A stretch of 64,000 nucleotides of DNA from Castellaniella sp. (GTDB lineage: Bacteria; Pseudomonadota; Gammaproteobacteria; Burkholderiales; Burkholderiaceae_B). The notes under the pieces are model-generated. The model saw only the letters and a list, made by a program, of their open reading frames with translations. It had not been told where the DNA came from and made no database searches. Numbering within the stretch: position 1 is the first letter of the stretch; each line of letters begins with the position of its first letter. Positions 56,226-64,000 of the stretch are shown piece after piece. Both the position numbers and the translations under genes were made by a program. The stretch covers positions 1,550,001-1,614,000 of the forward strand of contig NZ_JAUCCU010000001.1 of assembly GCF_034675845.1 (NCBI RefSeq), written 5' to 3'.

Positions 56226-57335
56226 TCAGATGCGCATGGGCATGACGACGTATTTGAATTCGTCATCATTGGGCACGGTGATCAGGACTGAAGCATTGAC
56301 ATCGGGCTGGACGGACCAGCAGATGGATTCGGTTTTGGTGTTGCCCAGCACGTCCAGCAGATAGCTGACGTTAAAAGCCACGTCCAGGGGTTCTTGGGCG
56401 TAATCGACTTCAATTTCTTCGCGGGCTTCTTCTTGTTCGGCGTTGGACGAGGAAATACGCAGCAGATTGTCGCCTAGTTGCAAACGCACGCCTTTGAGCT
56501 TATCGGTGGTCAGAATGGCGGCACGTTGCAGGCTGGCCTGCAGGAGTTCGCGGGAAATCTGGATATGGCGCGTGTAACCCGCAGGGATGACGCGTTTGTA
56601 GTCAGGAAATTTGCCCTCGACCAGTTTGGAGATGAGTTCGATCTGGTCGAAGCGAAAACGGATCTGGCCGGGGGCCAAGTCGACGAGCACCGGGGTGTCG
56701 TCATCGGCCAGCAGGCGCAGCATTTCGTGGATGGTCTTGCGCGGGATGATGGCGTCCATCTGGGTATCCAGGCCGTCAACTGCCATGCCGCTGTGGGCCA
56801 GACGGTGGCCATCGGTGGATACGGCACGCACAAAGCCGGGCTCGAGCACCAGCAGCAAGCCATTCAGGTAGTAGCGGATGTCTTGCTGGGCCATGGAAAA
56901 GTGCACCTGATTGAACAGCTGCCGCAGGGATTTCTGCGGCATGGAAAACGATGCTGTCCATTGCTCGGCCTGGGAGACCGTGGGGTAATCGTCGGCACTG
57001 AGGGTCTGCAGGGCGAAGCGGCTGCGTCCGGCCTGGACGGAGAGCTTGGCCTCGTCCAGCGACAGGCGCACATCGCTGGTATCGGGCAATGCCCGCAGGA
57101 TATCGAGAAATTTGCGCGCGGCCACAGTGATGAACTGGGTTTCGTCGCCCACCCCGAATTCGGCCTGCGTGGTGATCTGGACTTCCAGATCGTTGGCCAG
57201 GAATGAGACCTGATTGCCTTGCTTGCGGATCAGCACATTGGCCAGAATGGGCAGGGTATTGCGCCGTTCGACAATACCCACCACGGTTGTCAGGGGCTTG
57301 AGCACGGCATCGCGGCTAGCTTGGATCAGTAGCAT
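56226..57335 (-). CDS. dnaN: DNA polymerase III beta sliding clamp
   Basis: DnaN is the processivity clamp of the replicative polymerase. The 369-aa product is full length, with three repeated clamp domains and the conserved C-terminal YVVMPMRI that lines the hydrophobic partner-binding pocket. It lies 6 nt after dnaA and 37 nt before gyrB, in the standard dnaA-dnaN-gyrB order. Confidence 0.97.
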   Translation of the reverse strand: MLLIQASRDAVLKPLTTVVGIVERRNTLPILANVLIRKQGNQVSFLANDLEVQITTQAEFGVGDETQFITVAARKFLDILRALPDTSDVRLSLDEAKLSVQAGRSRFALQTLSADDYPTVSQAEQWTASFSMPQKSLRQLFNQVHFSMAQQDIRYYLNGLLLVLEPGFVRAVSTDGHRLAHSGMAVDGLDTQMDAIIPRKTIHEMLRLLADDDTPVLVDLAPGQIRFRFDQIELISKLVEGKFPDYKRVIPAGYTRHIQISRELLQASLQRAAILTTDKLKGVRLQLGDNLLRISSSNAEQEEAREEIEVDYAQEPLDVAFNVSYLLDVLGNTKTESICWSVQPDVNASVLITVPNDDEFKYVVMPMRI

Positions 57336-57341
57336 ATTCTC

Positions 57342-58748
57342 TTATCCTTTGAGGGTTTGCTCGAGTACGTGAAGTTCGTGGTTCAGTTCGGTTTGCTTGC
57401 CGCGCAGGTCGGTGATTTTGCGCACGGCGTGCAGCACCGTGGTGTGGTCTCGCCCGCCAAACAGATCGCCGATTTCAGGCAGGCTTTTTTGGGTGAGTTC
57501 CTTGGCCAGGTACATGGCGATCTGGCGTGGCAGGGCGATATTGGCCGGCCGTCGCTTCGAGTACATATCGGCGACCTTGATTTTATAGAAATCAGCCACG
57601 GTTTTCTGGATGTTTTCCACCGTGATCTGGCTGTTGGACACCGATAGCAGGTCTTTCAGGGCTTCCTTGCAGACCTCGACGCTGAGAACCTCGCGCCCAT
57701 GAAAGCGGGCATAGGCCGAGACCTTGCGCAAAGCGCCTTCGAGTTCGCGCACGTTGCTGCGCAGGTGTTTGGCAATGAAGAAGGCAACTTCCTCGGGCAT
57801 GGTGATGCCTTCGGTCTGGGCCTTGCGCAGCAGAATCGCCACGCGCATTTCGAGTTCGGGGGGTTCGATGGCGACGGTCAGGCCGGAATCAAAGCGGGAA
57901 ATCAACCGACTGTCGATGTTGGCGAGTTCTTTGGGGTAGGTGTCCGAGGTGATGATGATTTGCTTGCGCTGGGCCACCATGGCCTCGAAGGCATAGAAGA
58001 ATTCTTCTTGGGTGCGGTTTTTTCCGGCGAAGAACTGGATATCGTCGATCAGCAGCAGATCAAGCGAATGGTAGTAGCGTTTGAAGTCATCGAAGGCGCG
58101 GCGCTGGTAGGCTTTGACCACGTCGGACACGTATTGGTCGGCATGGACGTAACGGATGCGTGGATTGGTGCCGCTGGCCAGCAAGGCGTTGCCGATGGCG
58201 TGAATCAGGTGGGTTTTCCCCAGCCCCACGCCGCCATACAGAAACAGCGGGTTATAGGACACACCGGGGTTTTCAGCGACCTGCATGGCGGCTGCGCGGG
58301 CCAGCTGGTTGGCCTTGCCGATGACGAAGTTGTCGAAGGTCAGGTCCAGATTGAGGCGCGAGCGGTCTTTGATGGCCTCGTCGGTGGCCGTGTGAACGGC
58401 GGTGACGGGCGCGCCGGGCGGTGGGACCGCCGGGCTGGCGGCGCCTGTGGCCTGAGCGGCGGGCGCAGCGGGCAGGCGTACGCCGGGGGCCGGGCGGGCC
58501 TGAGCGGCGTGGATCTCGACCTGAACCTGAACGGCCTGGGAGTACCAGTCGCTGGCCAGGGCCTCGATGCGAGTGCAATAGTTCTTGCGCACCCAGTCGA
58601 GCTTCATGCGATTGGGCGCACCGATGCGCAGGACGGCCAGTTCCGTGTCGTAACCGAGCGGAACCAGGGGTTTTATCCAGGCGCTGATTTGTTGGGGGGG
58701 AAGTTCCTGTTCCAGCTGCTGGAGACAGGCCTGCCAGAATTCATTCAT
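57342..58748 (-). CDS. dnaA: Chromosomal replication initiator DnaA
   Basis: DnaA binds DnaA boxes at oriC and melts the origin. I choose the ATG at 58748 (MNEFWQACLQQLEQEL), giving 468 aa; an upstream GTG in the same frame lies within a DnaA box and would add unconserved residues. Domain II is Ala/Pro-rich (about 85-125). Walker A GGVGLGKT is at 172-179, LLLIDDIQF near 233, and the DNA-binding signature GGRDHTTVLHAVRKI near the C-terminus. A perfect DnaA box 47 nt upstream suggests autoregulation. Confidence 0.97.
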   Translation of the reverse strand: MNEFWQACLQQLEQELPPQQISAWIKPLVPLGYDTELAVLRIGAPNRMKLDWVRKNYCTRIEALASDWYSQAVQVQVEIHAAQARPAPGVRLPAAPAAQATGAASPAVPPPGAPVTAVHTATDEAIKDRSRLNLDLTFDNFVIGKANQLARAAAMQVAENPGVSYNPLFLYGGVGLGKTHLIHAIGNALLASGTNPRIRYVHADQYVSDVVKAYQRRAFDDFKRYYHSLDLLLIDDIQFFAGKNRTQEEFFYAFEAMVAQRKQIIITSDTYPKELANIDSRLISRFDSGLTVAIEPPELEMRVAILLRKAQTEGITMPEEVAFFIAKHLRSNVRELEGALRKVSAYARFHGREVLSVEVCKEALKDLLSVSNSQITVENIQKTVADFYKIKVADMYSKRRPANIALPRQIAMYLAKELTQKSLPEIGDLFGGRDHTTVLHAVRKITDLRGKQTELNHELHVLEQTLKG

Positions 58749-58794
58749 AGGAGTCAACGTGCTAAACCTCGATTCTACCCTTTCCTGAGGGTAG

Positions 58795-58839
58795 TTATCC
58801 ACAGATCAACCCTGGATAAGTGGGCAATGCGGGGGATAA
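58795..58839. promoter_or_regulatory. DnaA-box cluster between dnaA and rpmH
   Basis: A perfect TTATCCACA (58795-58803) is followed by two weaker boxes (about 58812-58819 and 58831-58839). The 237-nt spacer also contains TTGACG (58852-58857) and TGAAAT (58875-58880) 17 nt apart, facing rpmH. The boxes probably control dnaA; with only one perfect match this is a poorer oriC candidate than 26.1-26.7 kb. Confidence 0.65.
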
Positions 58840-58985
58840 GTCCCCAAGTGATTGACGGGATGCCAAAAATTTGTTGAAATAATGGGCTTTTCGATGCTTT
58901 GGGTGATTCGGGCCGGTTTTGGTCCGACAATGGTGCCCGGGCGGTCGAGCCTTAAAAACCATTCCCAAGCTCTTTTGGATTCGCC

Positions 58986-59120
58986 ATGAAACGCACTTTC
59001 CAGCCTTCTGTTACCCGCCGCAAGCGCACACACGGATTTCGTGTCCGCATGAAGACGCGTGCCGGCCGTGCCGTCCTTAGCGCCCGTCGCGCCAAGGGCC
59101 GCAAGCGCCTGGCCGTCTAA
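58986..59120 (+). CDS. rpmH: 50S ribosomal protein L34
   Basis: A 44-aa highly basic protein starting MKRTFQPSVTRRKRTHGF and ending KGRKRLAV, the standard L34. It diverges from dnaA and heads the rpmH-rnpA-yidD-yidC-mnmE cluster. Confidence 0.97.
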   Translation: MKRTFQPSVTRRKRTHGFRVRMKTRAGRAVLSARRAKGRKRLAV

Positions 59121-59167
59121 TTGTCGGATACGGTGCCTGGCTTATGCCAGACACCTGACAGACTGCC

Positions 59168-59527
59168 ATGCCTTCCGATTTTCCTTCGGCGGCGCGGCTG
59201 CATCGCCCCTCGGAATACGCGGCGGCCTTAAAAGGCCGGCGTATTGCCCGAGGGGCTTTGTTCGTTGTGTCTCGCCCCCGCACTGTAGCGGATTCTCCGG
59301 CCCGTTTGGGCCTGGTCGTGCCTAAGCGCTATGCGCCGCTGGCAGTGACGCGCAATGCAATCAAGCGAGTGCTGCGCGAGGCCTTTCGTCTGCAGCGCAG
59401 TCATTTGCCCGATGGCGACCTGGTGTTTCGTCTGGTGAATCGGCCGTCTCCGGCCAGCCTGACGCAACTGAAACGCGACGTGCGTGCCGAGGCCGATCAG
59501 CTGTTGGGCAAGATCATGCGATGCTGA
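59168..59527 (+). CDS. rnpA: Ribonuclease P protein component
   Basis: RnpA binds the RNase P RNA and helps it process tRNA 5' ends. It has 119 aa. The RNR signature TRNAIKRVLREAFR (about residues 61-74) and LGLVVPKRYAPLAV are typical. It lies 47 nt after rpmH, and its 3' end overlaps yidD by 7 nt. Confidence 0.95.
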   Translation: MPSDFPSAARLHRPSEYAAALKGRRIARGALFVVSRPRTVADSPARLGLVVPKRYAPLAVTRNAIKRVLREAFRLQRSHLPDGDLVFRLVNRPSPASLTQLKRDVRAEADQLLGKIMRC

Positions 59528-59766
59528 TCCGCCAGATCTTTATCGCGCCGATTCGTTTCTATCGGTATTTTCTAAGCCCTTGGGTGGGCCAGCAGTGCCG
59601 CTTTACCCCGACGTGTTCAGCTTACACGATGCAAGCCATCGAGACCCATGGGGTGGGGCGCGGTATTTGGCTGGGTGTGCGGCGGATCGCACGTTGCCAT
59701 CCAGGTTGTCCGGGGGGGCACGATCCGGTCCCGCCGCTGCGCAGGCCGCCGTCGGCACATGAATGA
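59521..59766 (+). CDS. yidD: Membrane protein insertion efficiency factor YidD
   Basis: A small amphipathic membrane-associated protein (81 aa) that aids YidC/Sec insertion. The family pattern IRFYRYFLSPWVGQQCRFTPTCSAYT and HPGCPGGHDPVP, with its conserved cysteines, is complete. It overlaps rnpA and precedes yidC. Confidence 0.94.
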   Translation: MLIRQIFIAPIRFYRYFLSPWVGQQCRFTPTCSAYTMQAIETHGVGRGIWLGVRRIARCHPGCPGGHDPVPPLRRPPSAHE

Positions 59767-59862
59767 GCGCAGGCCACAGAACCGGCCTGCCAAGTTCCTG
59801 TCAGCAACCCTGCGTTAAACTGGTGGGCTTTTTGCTCTGACCTTATTCGAAAACAGGCGCCA

Positions 59863-61578
59863 ATGGACATTCGACGCACCATCCTCTGGATGATATTTAC
59901 TTTCTCGCTTCTGCTGTTGTGGAACAACTGGCAGCAGCACCATGGCCAGCCGTCCCTGTTTGCGCCGGCGCCTGCGCCTGTGGCTCAGACTGCGTCGGCG
60001 GATGCGACGGGTCGCGCCGATCTGCCTTCGGTTGCACAGTCGGGCGCGGCCAATGTGCCTGCCTCAGAGGCCCCGGCCGAAGGCCAGGAGGTGCATGTCA
60101 AGACTGCGGTTTATGACCTGACCTTCGATACCCTGGGCGCCCAGCTGGTGCGCTCGGAATTGCTGAAGTTCAAGAACGTGGACGAAACCACGGGCATTAT
60201 TCCCTGGGTGAAGGGCTTGTTCGGGATTCATCCGCCCCAGAATGCCGGTCAGGTCATGTATCTGCTGAATGACCAGCCGGGCGATATGTATGTGGCCCAG
60301 ACAGGCCTGGTAGGGGCGCCGCAAGGCCAGTCGTATCCCACGCACCTGACGCCGTTTGCGCTGGTGGGCGATGGTCCGGTGAACAAGGGTGACATCACCG
60401 AGATCGCCTTCGAGGCGACATCCGACCAGGTGCGCGTGGTCAAGACCTTTATTCTGTCCGAAAATAGTTACGACATCCGTGTGCGTACCGATATTTTCAA
60501 TCTGGGTGATCAGCCAATTGATCCTTCCTTGTATCTGCAGCTGACGCGCGACGGCCATGAACCCGCCAGCACGTCGGGCTTCTACAGCACCTTTACAGGG
60601 GTGGCGGTTTATTCCGAGCAGGATAAGTTCCAGAAGGTGACGTTCGAGGACATCACCAAGAACAAGGCCAGCTATATCCAGCAGGCTGACAATGGCTGGG
60701 TAGGGATGGTGCAGCATTACTTTGCCACGGCCTGGGTGCCGCAGCAGGGGGTGGTGCGCACCAACCAGACCCTGTCCCTGCCAGGCGGACTGTTTGCCGT
60801 GCGCACGATCGAATCCGTCGGATCGATTGCGCCGGGGGCCCAGAAGACGGTTGAATCCCATCTGTGGGTGGGGCCGCAGGATCAGCAAGCCATGGGCGCC
60901 GTGGCGCCGGGCCTGGATCTGGTGGTCGATTACGGCTGGGTCACCATCATTGCCAAGCCGATGTTCCAGTTGATGATCTGGCTGCATGACATTGTCGGCA
61001 ACTGGGGCTGGACGATCGTGGTCCTGACGCTGCTGATCAAGCTCGTGTTTTATCCCTTGTCGGCGGCCAGCTATCGGTCGATGGCCAAGATGAAGCTCGT
61101 CGGTCCGCGCATGAAGCACCTGAAAGAAAAATTCGGTGACGACAAGGCGAAGATGAACGCCGCCATGATGGAGATGTATCGCACGGAAAAGATCAATCCG
61201 CTGGGGGGATGTTTGCCGATGCTGGTGCAGATTCCGGTGTTCATCGCGCTGTACTGGGTGCTGCTGGGTAGCGTAGAGATGCGCGGAGCGCCGTGGATAC
61301 TGTGGATTCACGATCTGGCGATCAGCGACCCGTGGTTTATTCTGCCCGCGTTCATGATGTTGACGATGTTCCTGCAGATCAAGCTGAACCCGACGCCGCC
61401 GGACCCCATGCAGGCCAGGGTGATGATGATCATGCCGCTGGTGTTTGGTGGGATGATGTTCTTGTTCCCGGCAGGACTGGTGCTGTATTGGTGCGTCAAT
61501 AATACGGTTTCGATCATCCAGCAGCGGGTCATCATGAACCGCCTGGATAAGGAAAAGGCAGCGTCGGCTTCCAGCTGA
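59863..61578 (+). CDS. yidC: Membrane protein insertase YidC
   Basis: YidC inserts inner-membrane proteins alone or with Sec. The 571-aa product has an N-terminal signal-anchor (about 7-22), a long periplasmic P1 domain (about 60-340), and five C-terminal membrane helices beginning near GWTIVVLTLLIKLVFYPL. The conserved Arg in that core (SYRSMAKMK) and the basic C-terminus are present. It follows yidD and precedes mnmE. Confidence 0.96.
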   Translation: MDIRRTILWMIFTFSLLLLWNNWQQHHGQPSLFAPAPAPVAQTASADATGRADLPSVAQSGAANVPASEAPAEGQEVHVKTAVYDLTFDTLGAQLVRSELLKFKNVDETTGIIPWVKGLFGIHPPQNAGQVMYLLNDQPGDMYVAQTGLVGAPQGQSYPTHLTPFALVGDGPVNKGDITEIAFEATSDQVRVVKTFILSENSYDIRVRTDIFNLGDQPIDPSLYLQLTRDGHEPASTSGFYSTFTGVAVYSEQDKFQKVTFEDITKNKASYIQQADNGWVGMVQHYFATAWVPQQGVVRTNQTLSLPGGLFAVRTIESVGSIAPGAQKTVESHLWVGPQDQQAMGAVAPGLDLVVDYGWVTIIAKPMFQLMIWLHDIVGNWGWTIVVLTLLIKLVFYPLSAASYRSMAKMKLVGPRMKHLKEKFGDDKAKMNAAMMEMYRTEKINPLGGCLPMLVQIPVFIALYWVLLGSVEMRGAPWILWIHDLAISDPWFILPAFMMLTMFLQIKLNPTPPDPMQARVMMIMPLVFGGMMFLFPAGLVLYWCVNNTVSIIQQRVIMNRLDKEKAASASS

Positions 61579-61645
61579 TGGTGAATTTTCCAGCGTGATG
61601 ATGGGCGGCGCTCTTTTGGGTGTCGCCCTTTTTTATGATGTTGCC

Positions 61646-63151
61646 ATGACTACATTTTCTTCAGATCCTATTATTGCCATCGCCACCGCGCCGGGTCGGG
61701 GGGGAATCGGTGTCATCCGAGTGTCGGGGCCGGACTTGCGTGCCTGGGCCGAGGCTTTGTTCGGGCAGGCGTTGCAGCCGCGGCACGCGCATTATCTGGC
61801 GTTCCGGCATCGGGATGGCGATGTCATGGATGAAGGGCTGGCGCTGTTTTTTCCGGGGCCGCATTCATACACGGGTGAGGACGTGCTGGAATTGCAGGGG
61901 CATGGGGGACCAGCTGTGTTGCGCCGAGTGCTGGATGACTGTCTGGCGCGGGGCGCTGGAATAGGCTTGCGGCTGGCACAGCCTGGGGAATTCACGCAGC
62001 GGGCGTTTCTGAATGAACGCCTGGATCTGGCCCAGGCAGAGGCTGTGGCGGATCTGATTGAGGCCAGTTCGACGGCGGCGGCGCGCAGTGCAATGGCCTC
62101 GTTGTCGGGGGCGTTTTCGGCAGAAGTCGATGCCCTGAGCGAGCGTATTGTGCAGTTGCGCATGCTGGTCGAAGCCACCTTGGATTTTCCAGAGGAAGAA
62201 ATCGATTTTCTGGAGAAATACCAAGCGGCGCAGCGTCTGGATGCGGTGACAGACACCCTGGACAAGGTGCTGTCGACGGCACGCCAGGGCTTGGTATTGC
62301 GCGAAGGCCTGCATGTGGTGTTGGCGGGCCAGCCGAATGTGGGCAAGTCCAGTCTGCTGAATGCGCTGGCGGGCGAGGACGTGGCGATTGTCACTCCGAT
62401 TGCGGGGACGACGCGGGATCGGGTGATCCAGCAGATCCATATTGATGGGATTCCGCTGCATATTGTGGATACGGCGGGCCTGCGCGAAACCGATGACACG
62501 GTAGAGCGCATCGGCATTGAACGCAGTTGGGCGGAGATCGCCCGCGCCCAGGTGATTGTGCACTTACAGGATGCGCGGCATCCAGACGATCCGCTGGACG
62601 CGGCGATTGTGCAGCGTCTGCCGCCGGGGACGCCGCAGCTGCGGGTGCTGAACAAGGTCGATTTGTTGGATGAGCCAGGACACAGCATAGCCCCTGCGGG
62701 CTGTGCTGTGCCTGGCGAATCGGAGTGGCCTGCAGGCCGCGAGGTGGATGGAGCTAATCAGCCGGAGTGGCCTGCAGGCCGCGAGGTGGATGGAGCTAAT
62801 CAGCCGGAGTGGCCTGCAGGCCGCGAGGTGGACAAGACTGAGGAAATCCAGATTTCCGCCCGCACGGGGGCTGGGCTGGATAGCTTGCGCAGACGCTTGT
62901 TGCAGATCGCGGGCTGGACGCCGGGGGCGGAATCCCCCTGGCTGGCGCGGGAACGCCATGTGCGGGCGTTGGAAGACGCCCGCGCACACCTGCTGCTGGC
63001 GCGGGAACACGCGGCGCACAGCGACCAAGTGCTGGATCTGTTTGCCGAGGAACTGCGTCTGGCGCACGAGGCCTTGTGCGAGATCACCGGACAGTTCACC
63101 AGCGATGATTTGCTGGGTGAGATTTTTTCTCGTTTTTGTATTGGGAAATAA
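61646..63151 (+). CDS. mnmE: tRNA modification GTPase MnmE with an unusual G-domain insertion
   Basis: MnmE works with MnmG on tRNA U34 modification. From the ATG at 61646 it has 501 aa, about 50 longer than usual. The N-terminal folate-type domain (IAIATAPGRGGIGVIRVSGP), P-loop GQPNVGKSS, TTRDRV, DTAGLRET and NKVD motifs and the C-terminal FCIGK are all intact. The extra residues lie between NKVD (G4) and the SARTGAG (G5) motif and come from a palindrome and a 14-residue tandem repeat. The frame is kept, so the protein is probably functional. Confidence 0.94.
   Translation: MTTFSSDPIIAIATAPGRGGIGVIRVSGPDLRAWAEALFGQALQPRHAHYLAFRHRDGDVMDEGLALFFPGPHSYTGEDVLELQGHGGPAVLRRVLDDCLARGAGIGLRLAQPGEFTQRAFLNERLDLAQAEAVADLIEASSTAAARSAMASLSGAFSAEVDALSERIVQLRMLVEATLDFPEEEIDFLEKYQAAQRLDAVTDTLDKVLSTARQGLVLREGLHVVLAGQPNVGKSSLLNALAGEDVAIVTPIAGTTRDRVIQQIHIDGIPLHIVDTAGLRETDDTVERIGIERSWAEIARAQVIVHLQDARHPDDPLDAAIVQRLPPGTPQLRVLNKVDLLDEPGHSIAPAGCAVPGESEWPAGREVDGANQPEWPAGREVDGANQPEWPAGREVDKTEEIQISARTGAGLDSLRRRLLQIAGWTPGAESPWLARERHVRALEDARAHLLLAREHAAHSDQVLDLFAEELRLAHEALCEITGQFTSDDLLGEIFSRFCIGK
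62675..62832 (+). repeat. Palindrome plus 42-bp tandem repeat inside mnmE
   Basis: A hairpin-forming inverted repeat (62675-62693 with 62698-62715, one bulge and one wobble) is followed by a 42-bp unit repeated 2.7 times (62721-62762, 62763-62804, 62805-62832). The copies are identical, so the expansion is recent. The unit encodes PEWPAGREVDGANQ, and each copy contains the palindrome GGCCTGCAGGCC. Confidence 0.9.
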
Positions 63152-63237
63152 ATCGGGAAAAAAGATCAAACAGGTTTCCTGCCTTGTCGCAGATATCAGC
63201 TTCTGATTTTAAAAACATTTAATTGAGGATAACCACT

Positions 63238-63735
63238 ATGAAGAAGTTTGTATCAACATTGGTTATTGCATGTGTTCCGGCATTCGCCTTCGCTACAGGG
63301 CAACATCAAGGGGAACATGCCGTGGGCGGTCACCATATGAGCGACCACAACATAACGACCATGTCCGGAATTGGCAGACCTGGAGATCCGACCAAGGTCG
63401 ATCGAACCATCGAAGTGGTTATGGATGACACCATGAAATTTTCGCCAGCACAGATTGAGGTCAAAGCGGGTGAGACCATTCAGTTTCTCATCACAAACTC
63501 AGGCAACCTGGATCATGAGATGGTCATCGGGCCACTATCAGAACTGAAAGCTCATGCCGAAGACATGAAAAAGACGCCCGGCATGCAGCATGTTGAACCC
63601 AACATGATCACCCTCAAACCAGGTCAGCGCGGTGACTTGGTCTGGACGTTCGACCAAACAGGAACGGTTGACTTTGCCTGCCTGATCCCCGGTCACATGG
63701 AAGCCGGAATGGTCGGCAAAGTAAAAGTGAACTGA
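63238..63735 (+). CDS. Periplasmic cupredoxin-domain copper protein
   Basis: The 165-aa protein starts at the ATG at 63238, with GAGGA nine bases upstream. A signal peptide (MKKFVSTLVIACVPAFAFA, cleavage after about residue 19) precedes a His/Met-rich linker. The type 1 copper ligands are His in NLDHEMVIG and Cys, His and Met in ACLIPGHMEAGM. Such proteins bind copper in the periplasm for electron transfer or copper resistance. It probably has its own promoter downstream of mnmE. Confidence 0.88.
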   Translation: MKKFVSTLVIACVPAFAFATGQHQGEHAVGGHHMSDHNITTMSGIGRPGDPTKVDRTIEVVMDDTMKFSPAQIEVKAGETIQFLITNSGNLDHEMVIGPLSELKAHAEDMKKTPGMQHVEPNMITLKPGQRGDLVWTFDQTGTVDFACLIPGHMEAGMVGKVKVN

Positions 63736-64000
63736 GATCGTAGCGATTCCAATGCCACGATTCCGATGGGTGATCGGGATCGTGACATTGCTCACCATTA
63801 ATTTGGGATACGGTACTTACTCTGAGTTAATTGAGACAAAGTGCGTGAATAGCTTGAGTTCGCCTCAATGCCCGGACGTTCAGATGCGGAAGGACTGCAC
63901 AAGTCGTTATACGCGCCACGCAATGCCAGCCACTTCGCGACTGGAATAAACGTCGTCCCGAGTTCGATTTCGAACAAGGCATCGTAACGATATCCCAACG
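63736..64000. other. Unassigned window edge with a 12-bp hairpin
   Basis: An inverted repeat (arms 63756-63767 and 63773-63784, one wobble pair) lies 20 nt past the cupredoxin stop. It has no T-run, so it is not a clear terminator. A minus-strand frame (from 63998 to 63798) is open to the window edge but resembles no family I know. I assign no gene here. Confidence 0.3.

Noticed and set aside
58749..58802. Upstream GTG start for dnaA (18 extra codons)
   Set aside because: The added codons lie in the DnaA-box region and are unlike the DnaA N-terminus; the ATG at 58748 gives the conserved start.

Overview
The window comes from a betaproteobacterium, most likely a Burkholderiales/Alcaligenaceae member. 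I judge this from the proteins (RpoB, EF-Tu, DnaA, GyrB) and the gene order (Tyr-Gly-Thr tRNAs, tuf, Trp tRNA, secE-nusG-rplKAJL-rpoBC, then rpsLG-fusA-tuf). All calls are by eye; no database or folding program was used.

Layout. (1) 1-5815: str operon (rpsL-rpsG-fusA-tuf, minus strand, second tuf cut by the window edge) and the convergent pair aroQ/aroE. (2) 5898-19746: transcription/translation supercluster with a second complete tuf and four tRNA genes behind a consensus promoter. (3) 19759-24242: mnmG-rsmG-parA-parB with two parS sites beside mnmG. (4) 24348-31385: small cold-shock gene, PLP aminotransferase, a DnaA-box-rich AT-rich stretch that is the best oriC candidate (about 26.1-26.66 kb), a metallophosphatase, a Fic protein, a methyltransferase, a PIN protein and a frameshifted MFS transporter. 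(5) 31404-53731: a complete 22.3-kb Tn7-like transposon with matching ends and a 5-bp target duplication. (6) 53734-58985: gyrB (frameshifted as given), dnaN, dnaA. (7) 58986-63735: rpmH-rnpA-yidD-yidC-mnmE and a cupredoxin.

The transposon sits exactly at the gyrB stop codon, with its right end next to gyrB and tnsA nearest that end, the geometry Tn7 uses at glmS. The core is tnsA-tnsB-tnsC plus two different tniQ/tnsD-type genes; I see no CRISPR array. Cargo, from right to left: a four-gene restriction-like operon (MmeI-type methyltransferase, DEAD-type helicase, GIY-YIG/T5orf172-type protein, unknown); a DUF2971 gene; an unrecognised two-gene unit (827-aa four-TM protein plus 330-aa partner); three overlapping tiny membrane-protein genes; and a retron (structured leader, 52-aa ORF, reverse transcriptase, cold-shock-domain protein). 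This is a defence-type cargo load parked between oriC and dnaA-dnaN-gyrB.

The strongest candidates for something undescribed are the gyrB stop codon as a Tn7-like attachment site served by a dual-TniQ element, the 827/330-aa membrane system, and the methyltransferase-helicase-GIY-YIG operon. Also unusual are a retron RT with LLDD where YADD is usual, and a palindrome-plus-tandem-repeat insertion inside the G domain of MnmE. Two single-base insertions (gyrB, MFS gene) may be sequence errors.
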